Origin: Sambucus nigra
Taxonomy: Eukaryota > Streptophyta > Magnoliopsida > Dipsacales > Adoxaceae
DNA length: 64,000 nt
NCBI GenBank assembly: GCA_949130495.1
Contig: OX422222.1
Location: 275,084,109 to 275,148,108, forward strand
Direction: 5' to 3'
The notes beneath the pieces were generated by a model, which was given only the letters and a program-made list of their open reading frames with translations, was not told where the DNA came from and did no database searches. Positions 36,701 through 50,169 of this stretch are shown here, piece by piece. A program made the position numbers and the translations under genes. Numbering within the stretch: the stretch's first letter is position 1; each line of letters begins with the position of its first letter.

Positions 36701-39700
36701 TTTATTAAAAAAATAATAAAACATATCAACCTAAGTTTATTAAAAAAAACAGCAACCTTTAAAATATATTAGTTTCTTAATATATATTCAGTTTAGTTAA
36801 AGATAACATACTAATCTAAGTTGAAAACCAAAAAACAGGAAACTTTTAAAAAAAAGTCATATTGAAGTTAATTTAGTACATTCATTTCAAACAAAATCAA
36901 ATTGACAAAATTAGTTTTTTAAGTTTCATTAACATATTGGTTATTTTTTTTTAAATTCTCTCAAGTTACAATAGTAAATAGTATAAGTTAAGTGCAGCTT
37001 TAAAACAAAAAAAAGAAGAAGATTTTTTTTTTTTTTTTTCGCGCCTCAGCAAAAAGGCGCGAGGCGAGGCGTGAGGCGCACCGAGGCGTGAGCCTTGAGG
37101 CGCATTGAGGCGTAAGCCTAAAATACAACCCTGAGGCTTAAGCCTCGAGGCATTTTTTGCCCGCCTCGCCTCGAGGCGAGCCTCGAGGCGTAAGCCTCAA
37201 ACGCCTTTTTAAACATTGGTGGGTACCAAAGCCTACTCGGTTGTATCCATTCGATACAGCCTCTACATTAATGTTTAATTTAAACCATTTAGAAAAACAT
37301 GTGAACTCTCCACCTTTAATCCAGTCAATGTTTCCATCCATCCAAAAGATGCCCTTGTAGACAGGTTAAATCTCAGATTAGGAAAATCTTATTGGCTTCC
37401 CTAGTATAACTCCATTCAAATAAATCTTGGAGATATGGAAAAAGATTGGATTTGAACTTCAAAAGAAAATTGGCAGATGACCCAAAAGATTCTACACATA
37501 AAACGAATATTTTCAAAGAAATTTGGCTTGATCCGGAGTTGGCTGCTTTCAGGCCGACTCAGTCGATAATACGGGGTTGAGGGAATTCGTTTCCAAGTAA
37601 TAGATCGATAGTGCTTCAATGAAGAAGGCCGTTCTGTCACGTCCGTTAGCAGGTCTTACCTGTGGCAGGAACCATACGTAAGTTCTCACTTTGAATGCGA
37701 TTCATCGGCAGTGCTTTCCTTGATTTGATTGAATCTTGATTGCCAAGTTGACTAATTCTCAAGTTTTTGGTTAAAAAAGGTTTCCCTTGTTATTCCATTG
37801 ATCGGAGTCAAATTCTGGTTTGGATGCAGATGATACTGAGACATCGCTTGATGCTGAGGGATCCGGATATTTTCTTTCAAGAGAACCTGGATCCTTTGGT
37901 TCGGGAAAAGCTGCTTCACGCTCTTGCCTCGGTTGCTTCGCAAGCTTGCTTGGTCCGATTGTTCATCTTGCTGGTCCCGCTGCCCTTACCCACTCAAATC
38001 CCGAAACGAAAAGAAAAGAGTAGTTCCCGTTCCCTATTTGACATCCAACAGCATTTGATCCTAAAGCAAGAGAAGAAACCGCTACTGTCGGACCTTTGAA
38101 TTTATGCAAATGGAATCATGGTTTATAGATTTAGTCAAAACTGCCACGTCAATTGAGCTCACTTCGTTTTGGCATCCAACATTCCAAAGCCGTTAGTTGT
38201 GCTTGTATCAGTGACACACCAAGTCAATTTTAGCAAGAATAAGTATCGTTTCGGTATGTGGAACAAAAACAGAAGCACAGCACGTCAGACACTGTATATA
38301 GCTTGGTACGATGGGGTAGGCTTATTTCAACTCAAATCAAATCAACAAAGCTTTTTCCCAATTATTTGGGGTCAGCTACATGAATCCTATTTTTCCATTA
38401 ACGCGATGGGGTAGGCATTTATAGATTATATTATTCTAATGAGTTTAGCTAATTCTAAATACTATAGTTAGGAATTTAAAATAATTACCATCATATAATA
38501 TGGTTAATATCCCCAAGTTTTGGTTCACCTCTGTGATACTCTTAATTAAATTTGTTCCTGTAACCACTTTGAATAAAAATCCTTAATAAAAATTATCACA
38601 CTATCCTATATTTTGCTTTTGATATATTTTTGTTTTTGTTAAATTTTCTCTTGAACCTTAATAGGTATGTTATCAGATTGTAGCATATTATAAATTAACA
38701 ATCGTTTTTATATTTTTTTCTTATAAAATAAATGCTAAGAGAAGAAAAAGGAAAGCATTCCTAGGATCATTAATCAATGCGTATTGAAACAATTGTATAC
38801 CATATTTCAGAAATGCATACCAATGCATAGATTGCTAGGGTTTTAGCATTTTTTGGTAACTATGTGTCAAGTCACAGAGACATTTCTCTAAATCCAATTT
38901 TTTTTTAAATCTTTTTTTGCCTCTAAATAATCTATAGTTATCTCGATCATGTATGGAACACAAGCACTCTAACAATATTCATTATTAACACATGGAAGGT
39001 AAAAGAGCACATAACTCACAGTCTCCTTATTGTCTTTAAGGAACCAAATGTCGGAAGAAAAGTATTCGCACGAGGGAAAAGACTTTCATCACTATGGGTC
39101 AAACGAAGCACAGTAGGTAGCCAGGATTGGTACGCCTCCCTGAGTAAACGATCAGTTTCATCAACAACCTGAGATATCACATTGTCAACGGATGCTTTCC
39201 AACAGAAAATGTAACTCAAAATGAAGCATGTACTTTAGTCCTTACATGCATATGCATACTCTCTCTGTACCATATCAAAACCAGTTTCAACAATTTGAAC
39301 GAGAACCACTTAGGGCAGTAACTTGATAATGGAAAATTTTCATTAAAGTTAGCTTAGCCTCCAAAATTCATAAAATCATGACGCTTTCCACTAATTAGAA
39401 AAAGGAAATTAAGAAACTTGCAAAATATGCTGTACGCAATTTCCTAAATGAACATGTATTATATAATATCCAACAATGGAAGGGGGCCACTAAATTGGGA
39501 CAAAGTAAAAAATTTTAATATCACGTGTTCATACAATTGTCAGATTTTAAGGAAAAAATTATATCAGAAGAGTTGCAATGCAAAAGAAATAGGAAGACGT
39601 GGTGATTAATTAGCATAACCATTTTGTTGTATTGCCTCAGTGTCGTAACATAAATCAGAGGTAGAGTAATTGCATCAACTGGTACCCACGAGTCCTCACT

Positions 39701-42700
39701 CCCAAAGGGAGGAAGCTTGTAATAGCACGAGTCCAATGCGTACCAGTACCACAGTTCAAAGTCACACGGGACCTTGAGAACAGCTACGTCAGCCAGCCAT
39801 ACTTGTAGGCCAGGAATTGGGCATTTAATGGGCTTCATCATACCCAATGATCCAAACTGCGCGGGGCTGCATCTTGAACTGATATCTCAGCCTCATGATC
39901 CTCTGGCTTAAACCACTCCTGATAGCTTGGTTTTCACGAAAAGCTTGCTCGGCTTGCCAAGCTCCTGCCTTACGTCGACATTCTCATTCTGCGGTGATGT
40001 TCCTTACTTCTTCGAGCTCAGCCTAAAGACTCGCGAGCGTCCCATTTTGATCGCCATAAAGTGACATCGTCCTATGGAGTGCTTGGCGAACAGCCGAGAA
40101 GGCCATCCTAGTCCTATTAGAAACGTTATCCCCAAGCACGAAGTCCAAGTAACCGTCGTCCTAGACCATTGGCATAAGAGCCAGGCAATCACCAGGAGGG
40201 ATAAAATCAATTTATCATTTAAGAGAACAAGGCATAAATCGTGCACAGGCAACATACAAAGTAACTAATCGATACAAAAGAAAACATGAGGCAAAAAAGT
40301 ATCTTTCATTACAAAATTATGGTGGGACAAAGCCCTTACGTGAAGGAAGAAGGGATACTAAACTAAAGGGGTTTTATCTTTAGGATCTTCAGTGGCCTTG
40401 ATCTGGTCGGTCATTTCTTCTCTCTCTTCCTTTCCTTACTCTGGACAAAGCTCAATTGCTTTTGAGCATTGTCAAAAGCTTTGTCCCAACCTTTGCAGCA
40501 TTGTTTGCTTCCAACGCTGGTGCACTAGATTCTGGCACTATTGGTTCGCCTTTTCCAAGATCTCCACCCTGGCCTTCAACTGAAGGATTTCCTCATCTCG
40601 AACCTTCGAAGGCCTTTTGGGCTTCGTTCAAGGCAACCCCCATATCGCAGACCTCTTGCTTTTGATCAGCACTCTTGTCAAGTAGATTGACGAAGTCCAC
40701 ATCAAACAGAAAAAACAATGAGGACAATATCAGTCGGTAAATCAAATTTACTACATGTTAAACAGAGAGATTTTAAAACTTACAAGAGATAGCACTTGAG
40801 AAGCGTGCATAGCCAACCTCTCTGAGGTCATACTAGAGACCAGAGGAAGGAAGGCTCCCCTCAAAAGTCCGAGAGCCAGTTTTGGCTGTCTGGCAACTGA
40901 AACATCAGCAGGGGCCTTCCCCTTGCCAAGGACAACATCTCCCGACATAGAAGTTGGGGAATGGATAACAATGTCATTGGTCGGCTTGCTCTTCTTCGCA
41001 GGATTGGCCTGCGTTTTGTCCGAGGGATCTTTCACGACAACTGGATCTTAAGGCCCCTCGACCTCTTTCCTCTTTGCCAGTCGAGCAATGGGGGAAGTTG
41101 GGCAGATAGCGTCCCCATGAAATTGGGGATCTTTCATCTTGGTGTCATGTCGTCTTTAAAGGAGGATGGAATAACGGCAGTAATGGCATAATGATCCAAA
41201 GGCTCAAAAGAACCAGAAGTGCTACCACAAGGATTGTGGTCGGCGTATCCTTTTGCGAACCCTGGATCCCTGTCAACTGCTCGGGCGACGAACTACATGT
41301 GGGCACTAACCCCATGTAGTTATCTCTGCTTTCCTTGCTTTCGCTTTCAGGTAGTAAACCTTCTAAGAGGACAGTACACACATATAATAATAACGAATTT
41401 TGGGATCCCTAGACAAGTTCCATAAATCTCGTTCAAGTGATTGACGCCATTGACGATCCTCCACGTATTAGGTGAGCATTGTGCAAAGAAAATGTTGAAG
41501 TAGTCACATAACTCCAATAATAGGCGATTTTGGGGGAAAAATAACCCAAGTATCGACCACAAATTGGGAAAAATCAAATGGTCTCCTTCAACATTATAAT
41601 AGTCCATAGGACCGAAGTCCATTTCAACGGTCACCCAGATAGGGATATAACGTTGCTTGAAGGCCTTTATGGTGTTCTCATTTATAGCATACAACATATT
41701 TTGCAATAGCCTTGGACTAAAAGAAGAAGAAGATTCACAAAAAATAAATAACTTTGATTGACAAAATTCTTAGCAAAGGTGAAGAAGATAACTTGCAAAC
41801 TATGAAGGCACACACGGTTCTAAATTCTTGAAGACAACGGGAAGTTCAGAACAGTGAAGCCCAAATGACGGTAAGGAGTAGTTTAGTGGCCTGGAACGAG
41901 TTCCAATACAAAATCTCATCATTAGGCATGTGCAACCCCATATAACGGTGGGCAAGCATGTGTCCCTTCACCTCATACAGTCCAATGACCAGCGTACCCC
42001 TCAGACAGTCCAATAACTAGCATACCCCTCAGACAAGTGGGTCAAACGACTAGCGTGCCCTTAGAATTTAAACGGACAAAACGACTATTCACTGTCGAGA
42101 TTAATTAACTTTATGCCCTCCGACGACAGCATGATTGGGCGATCAAGACTATCCACGATCACAATACGAATTCGTTCAAAAATCAGAACAAACCACAGCG
42201 ACCTCACTTTGGGGGCAAATGTGAAGAAAATAATTTGCCACATGTGGGAAGGGAGCATGTGGCCCACTGACCCGGTCAAACCATTCACATCACGTAAATA
42301 AGGAATACTAAAGACAATCGAGCTGCGAAAATCAAGGGAAATGATACGGACTGTCAGCCGAGGATAATCGCCAATGTGATTGAGGTCCCAAGGACTCAAT
42401 CACTTCCTCTTAAAAATGTAAACCTAGCCCGAAAAATAGAAATGGAATCACGTCTATTGAGAATTTGTCAATAAGAATGCAAAACCTCCTATGTACGTAG
42501 GCACATTACCGAACCATGTACATCATGTTCTTTTGTGTTTGTGTGCATGAACTTTCCTATTTTGTTCGGTTGGTTTGTGTTGAATCTTGACTAATAGGGT
42601 TTTCCCACTTACATACTATTAATGACGTAAACCACCTGTCAAAAGGACCCTAAAAAATCTAAACACTAATTTAGAGAGAGAAACACTATTTTCTATTGTC

Positions 42701-45700
42701 AAAATATTAGTCTCCCTCAAATGAGGCTTACAAGTGGATTTCTAAAGAGAGGAGTAGATTAGGCTCTAAGCTAATGCACTAATTACAAAAATGCCATGCT
42801 ACTCCTTACCTCTAAATAATAAAGCAAAAGAAAGAAAAATACAAATAATAAAAGAAAAGAAAATTACTAATAAAACCCTAAAATATGACCCATTTCCATC
42901 ACTCTCCCCCTCTTAAAACTAAGCTCATCCTCGAGCGTTCAAAATTTGGGGATTCGTAGGGAAATTTGAAAAATTATGCCAAAAAAAATTTTAAAAAAAT
43001 TGTGGGGACCCAAAAATAATTCTTGAAACTTAAGGAGTGCACATCCCACAAATCTTGGTCTTTATTTCTTCTTCTTCTCTATTTTTTTCCACTTTCATCA
43101 CCCAAGCAAGCCCTAGAAAACTCTACCCGGGTCAAAAACCAATGTTTGGAAGCAGGTAGAAGGGTTTGGGGTTGGGTAGGGCAGCCCAAGGGGTTTCCGA
43201 GTAGGCCTAGGGCAAAACCCTAGGTTTATGGGATCATTTTGGGGCTTGGGGTTGTTGTCGGAAGTGTTTTTTTGTCCAGTGGGGTGGTCGGCAGGTGGGG
43301 TGGGGGTCTTCCGAGGGGTACGGGGGGCTGGGTGACAAGGGTTAGGGTCGCGATTAGTTTTTTTTTGTTGGGGCAGCAGGTAGGGCTGGGGGTTTTGGGG
43401 TCCGATGGTGGCGAGGTAAGGCTGAGGCAGCGGGGCGGAAGCTAGGGTTAGGATTAGAGGGGGGGGAGCTAGGGTTTGTGGTTCTTCTTGGGTTGGGGCA
43501 GCCATGGGGGTTGAAGGGTTAGGTTTTAGCCCTAGGTTAGCAAAGTGTTTGTCTATTTTTTGTTGCAACTTCGCAATTTGTTGCCTCAACTCTCGATTCT
43601 CATCTTATTGTTGTTGTTTGGATTTCTTTGGAGCCATTGAAGAGTTGTGAACGATTTTGATAAAAAAAATACACCGATACACTAGCACCACTGTGGAGCT
43701 TCACCCGCTCTGATACCAATTTGACGTAAACAACCCGTCAAAAAGCTCCTAAAATTACTGATGGAAATGGACCTTATTTTAGGGTTTTATTAGTCATTTT
43801 ATTTTATTTTGTATTTTTTTTTCTTTTATTATTTGTATTTTTCTTTCTTTTGCTTTATTATTTAGAGGTAAGGAGTAGTATGGCATTTTTATAATTCGTG
43901 CCTTAGCTTGGAGCCTAAGCTACTCCTCCCCTTCAAAAACCCACTTGTAAGCCTCATTTGAGGGAAACTTGAATTTTGACAATAGAAAAGAGTATTTCTC
44001 TCTCTAAATTGGTGTTTAGATATTTTAGGAGTCTTTTGACGGGTGGTTCACATCAAATTAGTCATTTTATTTTCTTTTGTATTTTCTTAGAGCCATTGTG
44101 AGAGAAAATAAAATGACTAATTTGACGTAAACCACCCTTCAAAAGGCTCCTAAAATATCTAAACACCAATTTAGAGAGAGAAACACTCTTTTCTATTGTC
44201 AAAATTAAAGTCTACCTCAAATGAGGCTTACAAGTGGGTATTTGAAGGGGAGGAGTAGCTTAGACTCCAAGCTAAGGCGCTAATTGAAAAAATGCCATTA
44301 CTACTCCTTGCCTCTAAATAATAAAGCAAAAGAAAGAAAAATACAAATAATAAAAGAAAACAAAATACAAAAGAAAATAAAATGACTAATAAAACCCTAA
44401 AATAGGGTCCATTTCCATCAATTAAGACTAGGACTACTACAACTCCAATGTAAATAGTGGTAGAGTATTTAGTACATCAGGTGTTCGTCATTAAATCAAA
44501 CCATGAAGCCTTGAAAATCTAAAAAGCCAAAAGACCAAGTGGTATAGTTTCATGTAGCGGCATACCTTTTCACCTGCAGTATAAGTGCATGAAGTATAAG
44601 TGTAGTATAAGCCAGGAAGAAGAACCGAGAAGCCGATGAAATGAGACACAGAAAGTATGCTTTAGTGTGTTGGAGAGTTCTGTGTTCGGGATTGAGGAGC
44701 TTCGATCCCCATATAATTTGGACCCGTCGTTTTGACCCCATTGTTTCGGATTGCTTACCCACTACAGAGCCTCCAATGAGTTCATTATGCCTCGTGGGTA
44801 TTAGTTTAAGCGCAATGCCATGGGTATTCTTATCTCATTGACGAGATAGAGTTTGCTCAAGATTCATTGGGAGGGTAGGGGCACATGTGAGTAGCTCAGA
44901 CTTCAGCAGTGTTACATGAGCGTTTCTTCTGGCCTACCATGACAAAGGGGACTAATACTTTTATTTGTTATTGCTACATGTGTCAAAAAGCTAACATGCT
45001 CCCCATTATAAGGGCAACTTTGGACTTCTCTCCCTAACAAGCTGATGGATTTTATTATTTCAGAACAGCCTCAGTTCGTATAACATGACTAATGATCTAA
45101 GATGATTCACTTTATTCTCTATAATGGTACCTTGGATGCCTTGCACAAGGTTCTACAACACTAATGTATTTCAGGATGATCGTTCGTCTGGTGTACCGTG
45201 GAGAGGAGTATTAATTTAGACAAGGATGTATAGTTTTGGTGGATACTATAAAAACTACCCTAAGCTTTCTACAGCAACGAAGGTGGTTAACTGAAATTTG
45301 GGGTATTTGCAGCGGGACATAATCACAAGTCCTTGACGTTATAGTCAAGGAGGGTATAACAACGCAATTTACCATTCCACCAATCTTTCTCCATTCCAAA
45401 TAGTGATAGGTATACCACCGATTTGACTGTTGTAGGAGGGTAGTGCTAATGGGGCCTATGAATATCTTGAGAGGGTGAGGCCTGACACACACTTACCGAA
45501 GACTTTTCTAAGAAAATATTATCAAAGAGCTTCCAAATGAACAAAAATGAACTTTTCTTTGTAACAACTTGGATTTCCGTTACAGAATAGTAGCAATGAT
45601 TGAATACAACACTTTTAATATGAAAGCAACTTTACAACATTAAATAAAGCCTTGAGAGTGATGATTCTTTGAAGAGAGGAGAAGTAAGCACTTCAATAAA

Positions 45701-48700
45701 TGAGAGAGAACACGGAGAGAATAACTTTATGCTTTTGTGGATTTTTGTAAATAGACGAGAGACCTTGTACACAGACTTCCTCTACATGTATAAAAACTCG
45801 CTCGAACCTAAACTATGCGTGACTTGCTATAACCGAATTTTTTTGTCGACTTGCTCAAGCCGAAATTTTTTGTCGACTTGCTCAAGCCGAAATTATTCAT
45901 CGACTTGCTCAAACTAAAATGTTTTCGACTTGCTCAAACCAAAATGTTTTGAGACTTGCTCGAGCCAAACTCACGAACCAACAAAAAAAAATTGCTCGAA
46001 TTAGATCTCCCTCGAACCAGAATTGGAAGAATTAGACCAAGTCCCTCGTTGGTATTCTTTCAAACATGATAGCCAAGTTTAGACACCAGCACCCCGAAAT
46101 GCAAAGGCAAATGCACTCGCACAATATTGTATTCTTCAACAATTGCATACTGAAGAACATATGTTACGCACTTGTAAACCTGGGGTTCTCATTGGCATTT
46201 TATCGAAAAGCTTTTGATTAAATCAAAATGCCTATGTATCAAACAGGTTTGTGACTTATTTCATACTAACTCGCTAATCTATTAGTCTTTGTCAAGACCG
46301 TCTCTCGAGCAAGATTTCAAACCAAAGAAAACCAAAGTTTGTCAACATACAAATTTACAAACAACTGCTTTGTAATTATTGACTCAGAGGTAACTAAAAA
46401 CAAAAAAGACTGCGCTAAAATTCAATTCTCTCAAACATAGAGAGAACCATCACTGTACAGAGGGCATCATCTAAGAAATGAAAGGGCAATCGAAAATTTT
46501 CACCCCTGTAGTTGCTCAACTCAGTTTGCTCGTCAAAATGTTAGTACACGGGTTGCTCAAGCCAAACGTCTCGTGACTTGCTCAATTTTTCGGGTTGTAA
46601 TTACTGAACAGAAATAGATCGAGAATTATAATAAAGGTACCGGCAGAGGCGCTACCAGCGAAGTTGTCACCGATGAACTTCCAAGAAATCAAATCTCTAG
46701 GCCGACGAAGGATGGAGTGTTCCCGAAGTTAAAACACAGAAATGGGTTTCATTGAGGGCAGAGCAAAGACTCAAGAATGTATAATAAGTGATCCATTAGA
46801 TGGCCTCAAATTAGCGGCCAGGATTAAACGGTGAAATCACAACTCGAGTACCTAATTAAATATCGAGTAACCTAAAGCATATGAGAAGTCTAAAAAGAAA
46901 AAATGAAAAAAAAAAGAAAAAGAAAAATGAGTGTCTCAAGACTGTTTGGGCTCAAAATAATTATTATACGAGCAAGTTTAAAAACAGCGAACGTAAGAGA
47001 GGAGGTGCTCTCTCTCTCTCTCTGTATATATATATATATATATATATTAGGTAATGAATCACAAAGAAACCTTGTCGAGAAATCAGCTGATCGGAGCTTC
47101 TGATTCCCCTTTTGTCAGCTTCAGATGAAATGGCTCTCATTCATGGTGATAGAGTAGATGGTATCATTGATACGATATCCCTAGTTGGTTCGGTTTGACT
47201 ACACACTTGCAACTTGGTCAAATAACTCGATGACTACTGATTATGTCCACGTAGCTTATAAAAGTTTCTCCTCGTTCGATGCTCCATTCTACAGCTAGTA
47301 GAGGAACTATTCTAAGGCTTCGCGAGGATGTCGGAGAGGGTGATAGGGCATAAGGGTCGGGGCAACGTGCACGCAACTTGGCCTTTTTAGTCCTCATTCT
47401 ACTTTTCATAATCTTTACTTTATCGTATTGTCAACTCCCAAGGCATAGCCTAGTAGCGGCATAGGCTCTTATCTCATTACTTGGAGGTCACGAGTTTGAT
47501 TCCTCTTAGGCCACCTCTCATAGTGTTTCACCGTGCTGATTGGAGGGTCTAACGTATTATTAGGGATCAGTGAGGTGCTCTGAGAGGCCTGAATATCCCA
47601 AGATACCATTAGAAAAAAATTGTAGTGTGTTCAATATTACATTCTAATATAGAACCGCATGATGATTGAACCCCAACTTTTTAGTTGTATGTAGGAGCTT
47701 ACTTCCGCTGTTCACATCATAATAACTATCTTTCTGAGAGTTAAAGTCATATGACAATAACTCTGCATACCAAAATTTTACATGGTGGGAAACACTCTAA
47801 TGTCCACAAAGGTATAAAAAATACAAAATAAAACAAAAGAACTTAGCGCATTAAGCTAAAAAGTCATCATACAGGGTCCTTGCAACAAAACGCATAGTTC
47901 AGGGTTTTTAAATGAATTAAAGACTTAAAGTAGTTCAGGTTCAGGTACGTTTCTTGCAAAACAGTATAGTTTCAAGGGGTTTCTTTACACTTTCTTTTAT
48001 ACTCTATTCAAAAATTGAAACATACCCAGACCATAAATATTAGTAGCAATCGACAACAGCCTTTAAATATAAAAATACATATTACAACAATTCAACAAGA
48101 CAACCAGTGAGCTTCCCATATTTTAAAACAAAAAATAGAGAGATGACAGACTGTCAGGACTTCAGAAGATGAATTGAGAAATCACTAAATACACGAGGAT
48201 GCAACTGTTCTACAAAAATGGTATGCTACTTACAAGATAACAAAGATGCTCTAGTGTAAAACCCTTTGTGTTATTGATATGGTCCATCAGTCTTCCAGGT
48301 GTTGCCACTAGTATGTCCACTGAACTTTGCAACTCCTGCGGAGGATTTTCTGGATCGAAACAGATGCCTGCCTCAAGCTTCGGCCTCTTAATAAGCTGTG
48401 AGATTTCATCAGCAATTGAAGATTGACCAACTGCCAAACCAACAGATAAGCCCACTGCAGGTGCAAGGGTAGCAAAGACTTCCTTTACCTGGGAAAAGAA
48501 AAAAAAAATGTCAGTGTAATAATTAATATTCATATTTAACGAACATCTCACATGCGGACTCCAAAAGGACCAAATTTTAAAATGGTAAATAATTGAATTT
48601 TTTAAACCAACGTGGTGGAGACGGTTTCCTCACTATCATGTACACGAAATCCAATCCAAAAGTGGACGAAGTGATCGTCAAAAGTTTCGACGACCGCAAA

Positions 48701-50106
48701 TGCACATATTTTTCAATTTTGGATTTCACCCATTTTTGAGGTTGAATTTTTTTTATTCTTGTAGTAGATGAGATCCCCATTATGAATTATCTCAACCCAG
48801 TTTAGTTAAAAATTCAATATTTTACATTGTAAAAAATTAATCCGTTTTTAAGGAGTTCGAAAGATCCAAAATCCGAGGTACGTTTCAAATGAACTAGTAG
48901 ATTTATACTAGGTAAGTAATCAATAATAAATATCTTTTGGGTTTCTGTGACGTTACCCTTGAGATAATTTCATGATTAGACTTACACACCACATGCAACA
49001 AATAATGCATAAGGTGCAAGTACAGGGTTCAAAGTCTCGGCATCGGTCCCGGTTTCGGCCACTCGATTTTCAACCCGGTCGCGGTATCGGTCACGGTATC
49101 GGGCGATACGCAAAGATAAACTATTTAGAGAGAGCAAAAAATTTCGAAAAAAAACTGATTTTTTTTTAAAAATACGATTAACAATGTGGACCAATCAGAT
49201 AAGTTTAAAACTATCATTTAATATGCATAACATTGTACAATTAATTATATTGACGTGCTGCGAACTTGCAGATTCAATGTTCCATAATAAATCAATGTTT
49301 TTTTTTTTCACGGAGGATACAAATATTATGTTTTTACAAAGAAAAACAAATGTTACTTTTTTAGTAAGAGGATAATTTTTTTTTTTTTTTTTACAAAGAG
49401 GATACAACTATTATATTCTTAGTATTATTTTTAGTAAGAGGATACAAATGTGTTTTTTAAGTATGTTATATTTTTCTAAAAAGGATAGAAATGTTTCTTT
49501 TTTAGTATTGTTGTTTTTTTACAAAGAGGATACAAATTGTGATTTTGACAAACACAAAAAAATGTACAATCGTTTTTTACAAAAAGGATGCAAATGTTAT
49601 TTTCTTACAAAAAATGATGCAAATGTTATTTTTTTATAAAAGGCATGTAAACGTTATTTTTTTTGGGTTGTTGGGTTGCAAATGTTTTTTTTAAATTGAT
49701 GGAAATGTTATTTTTTTACAAAGAGGATACAAAAAAAAAATTCTTGTGTTGCAAATGTTATTTTTACATAAAGGATGCAAATATTATTTTTACAAATGTT
49801 TCGAGGATACAAATATTATTTTTACAATAATTACAGTTGTATATTTGTTTGTAAAAGAATAACATTTACGTTTTTTTTTTATAAATAATAACATATTAAA
49901 AAATAACATTGGGAACATTATTATAAAAAATAATAACAAATAACATTTGGATCATTTGCATTATTTAAAAAAAAAACCCGGCACATATACAACGCACTAA
50001 ATTAAACCCACACGATGACCAAATAACCCACACACAGCACACTAAATAAAAAAAACAATTAGCATTTCGTAACCTCCCAAAAAAACCACGCTTACCAACA
50101 TAACAC

Positions 50107-50169
<63 letters not shown>

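Larger units (their letters stand above)
42623..44420 (-). mobile_element. Non-autonomous LTR retrotransposon with palindromic LTR
   Basis: 1798 bp bounded by ATTAA (42618-42622 and 44421-44425), a 5-bp target duplication. Outer LTRs of about 280-300 bp (42623-42901 and about 44123-44420) share orientation, TGACGTAAAC...TTTCCATCA. A polypurine tract (minus strand AAGAGGGGGAGAG) abuts the 3' LTR at 42902-42914. The primer-binding site is at 43707-43718. After only 37 bp of 5' LTR (43722-43758) comes a full LTR copy in inverted orientation (43759-44057), then a short loop and the outer LTR. So 43759-44420 forms one large hairpin. The interior holds a short gag-like frame. It lies in RH1 intron 3. 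Confidence 0.85.

Noticed and set aside
39521..39847. 108-codon minus-strand frame within RH1 intron 3
   Set aside because: No similarity to any family I know, and it does not join RH1 exons 3 and 4, which fit each other directly.
42085..42399. 104-codon minus-strand frame
   Set aside because: No recognisable domain. It lies in probable LTR or flank sequence of the gypsy-type fragment.
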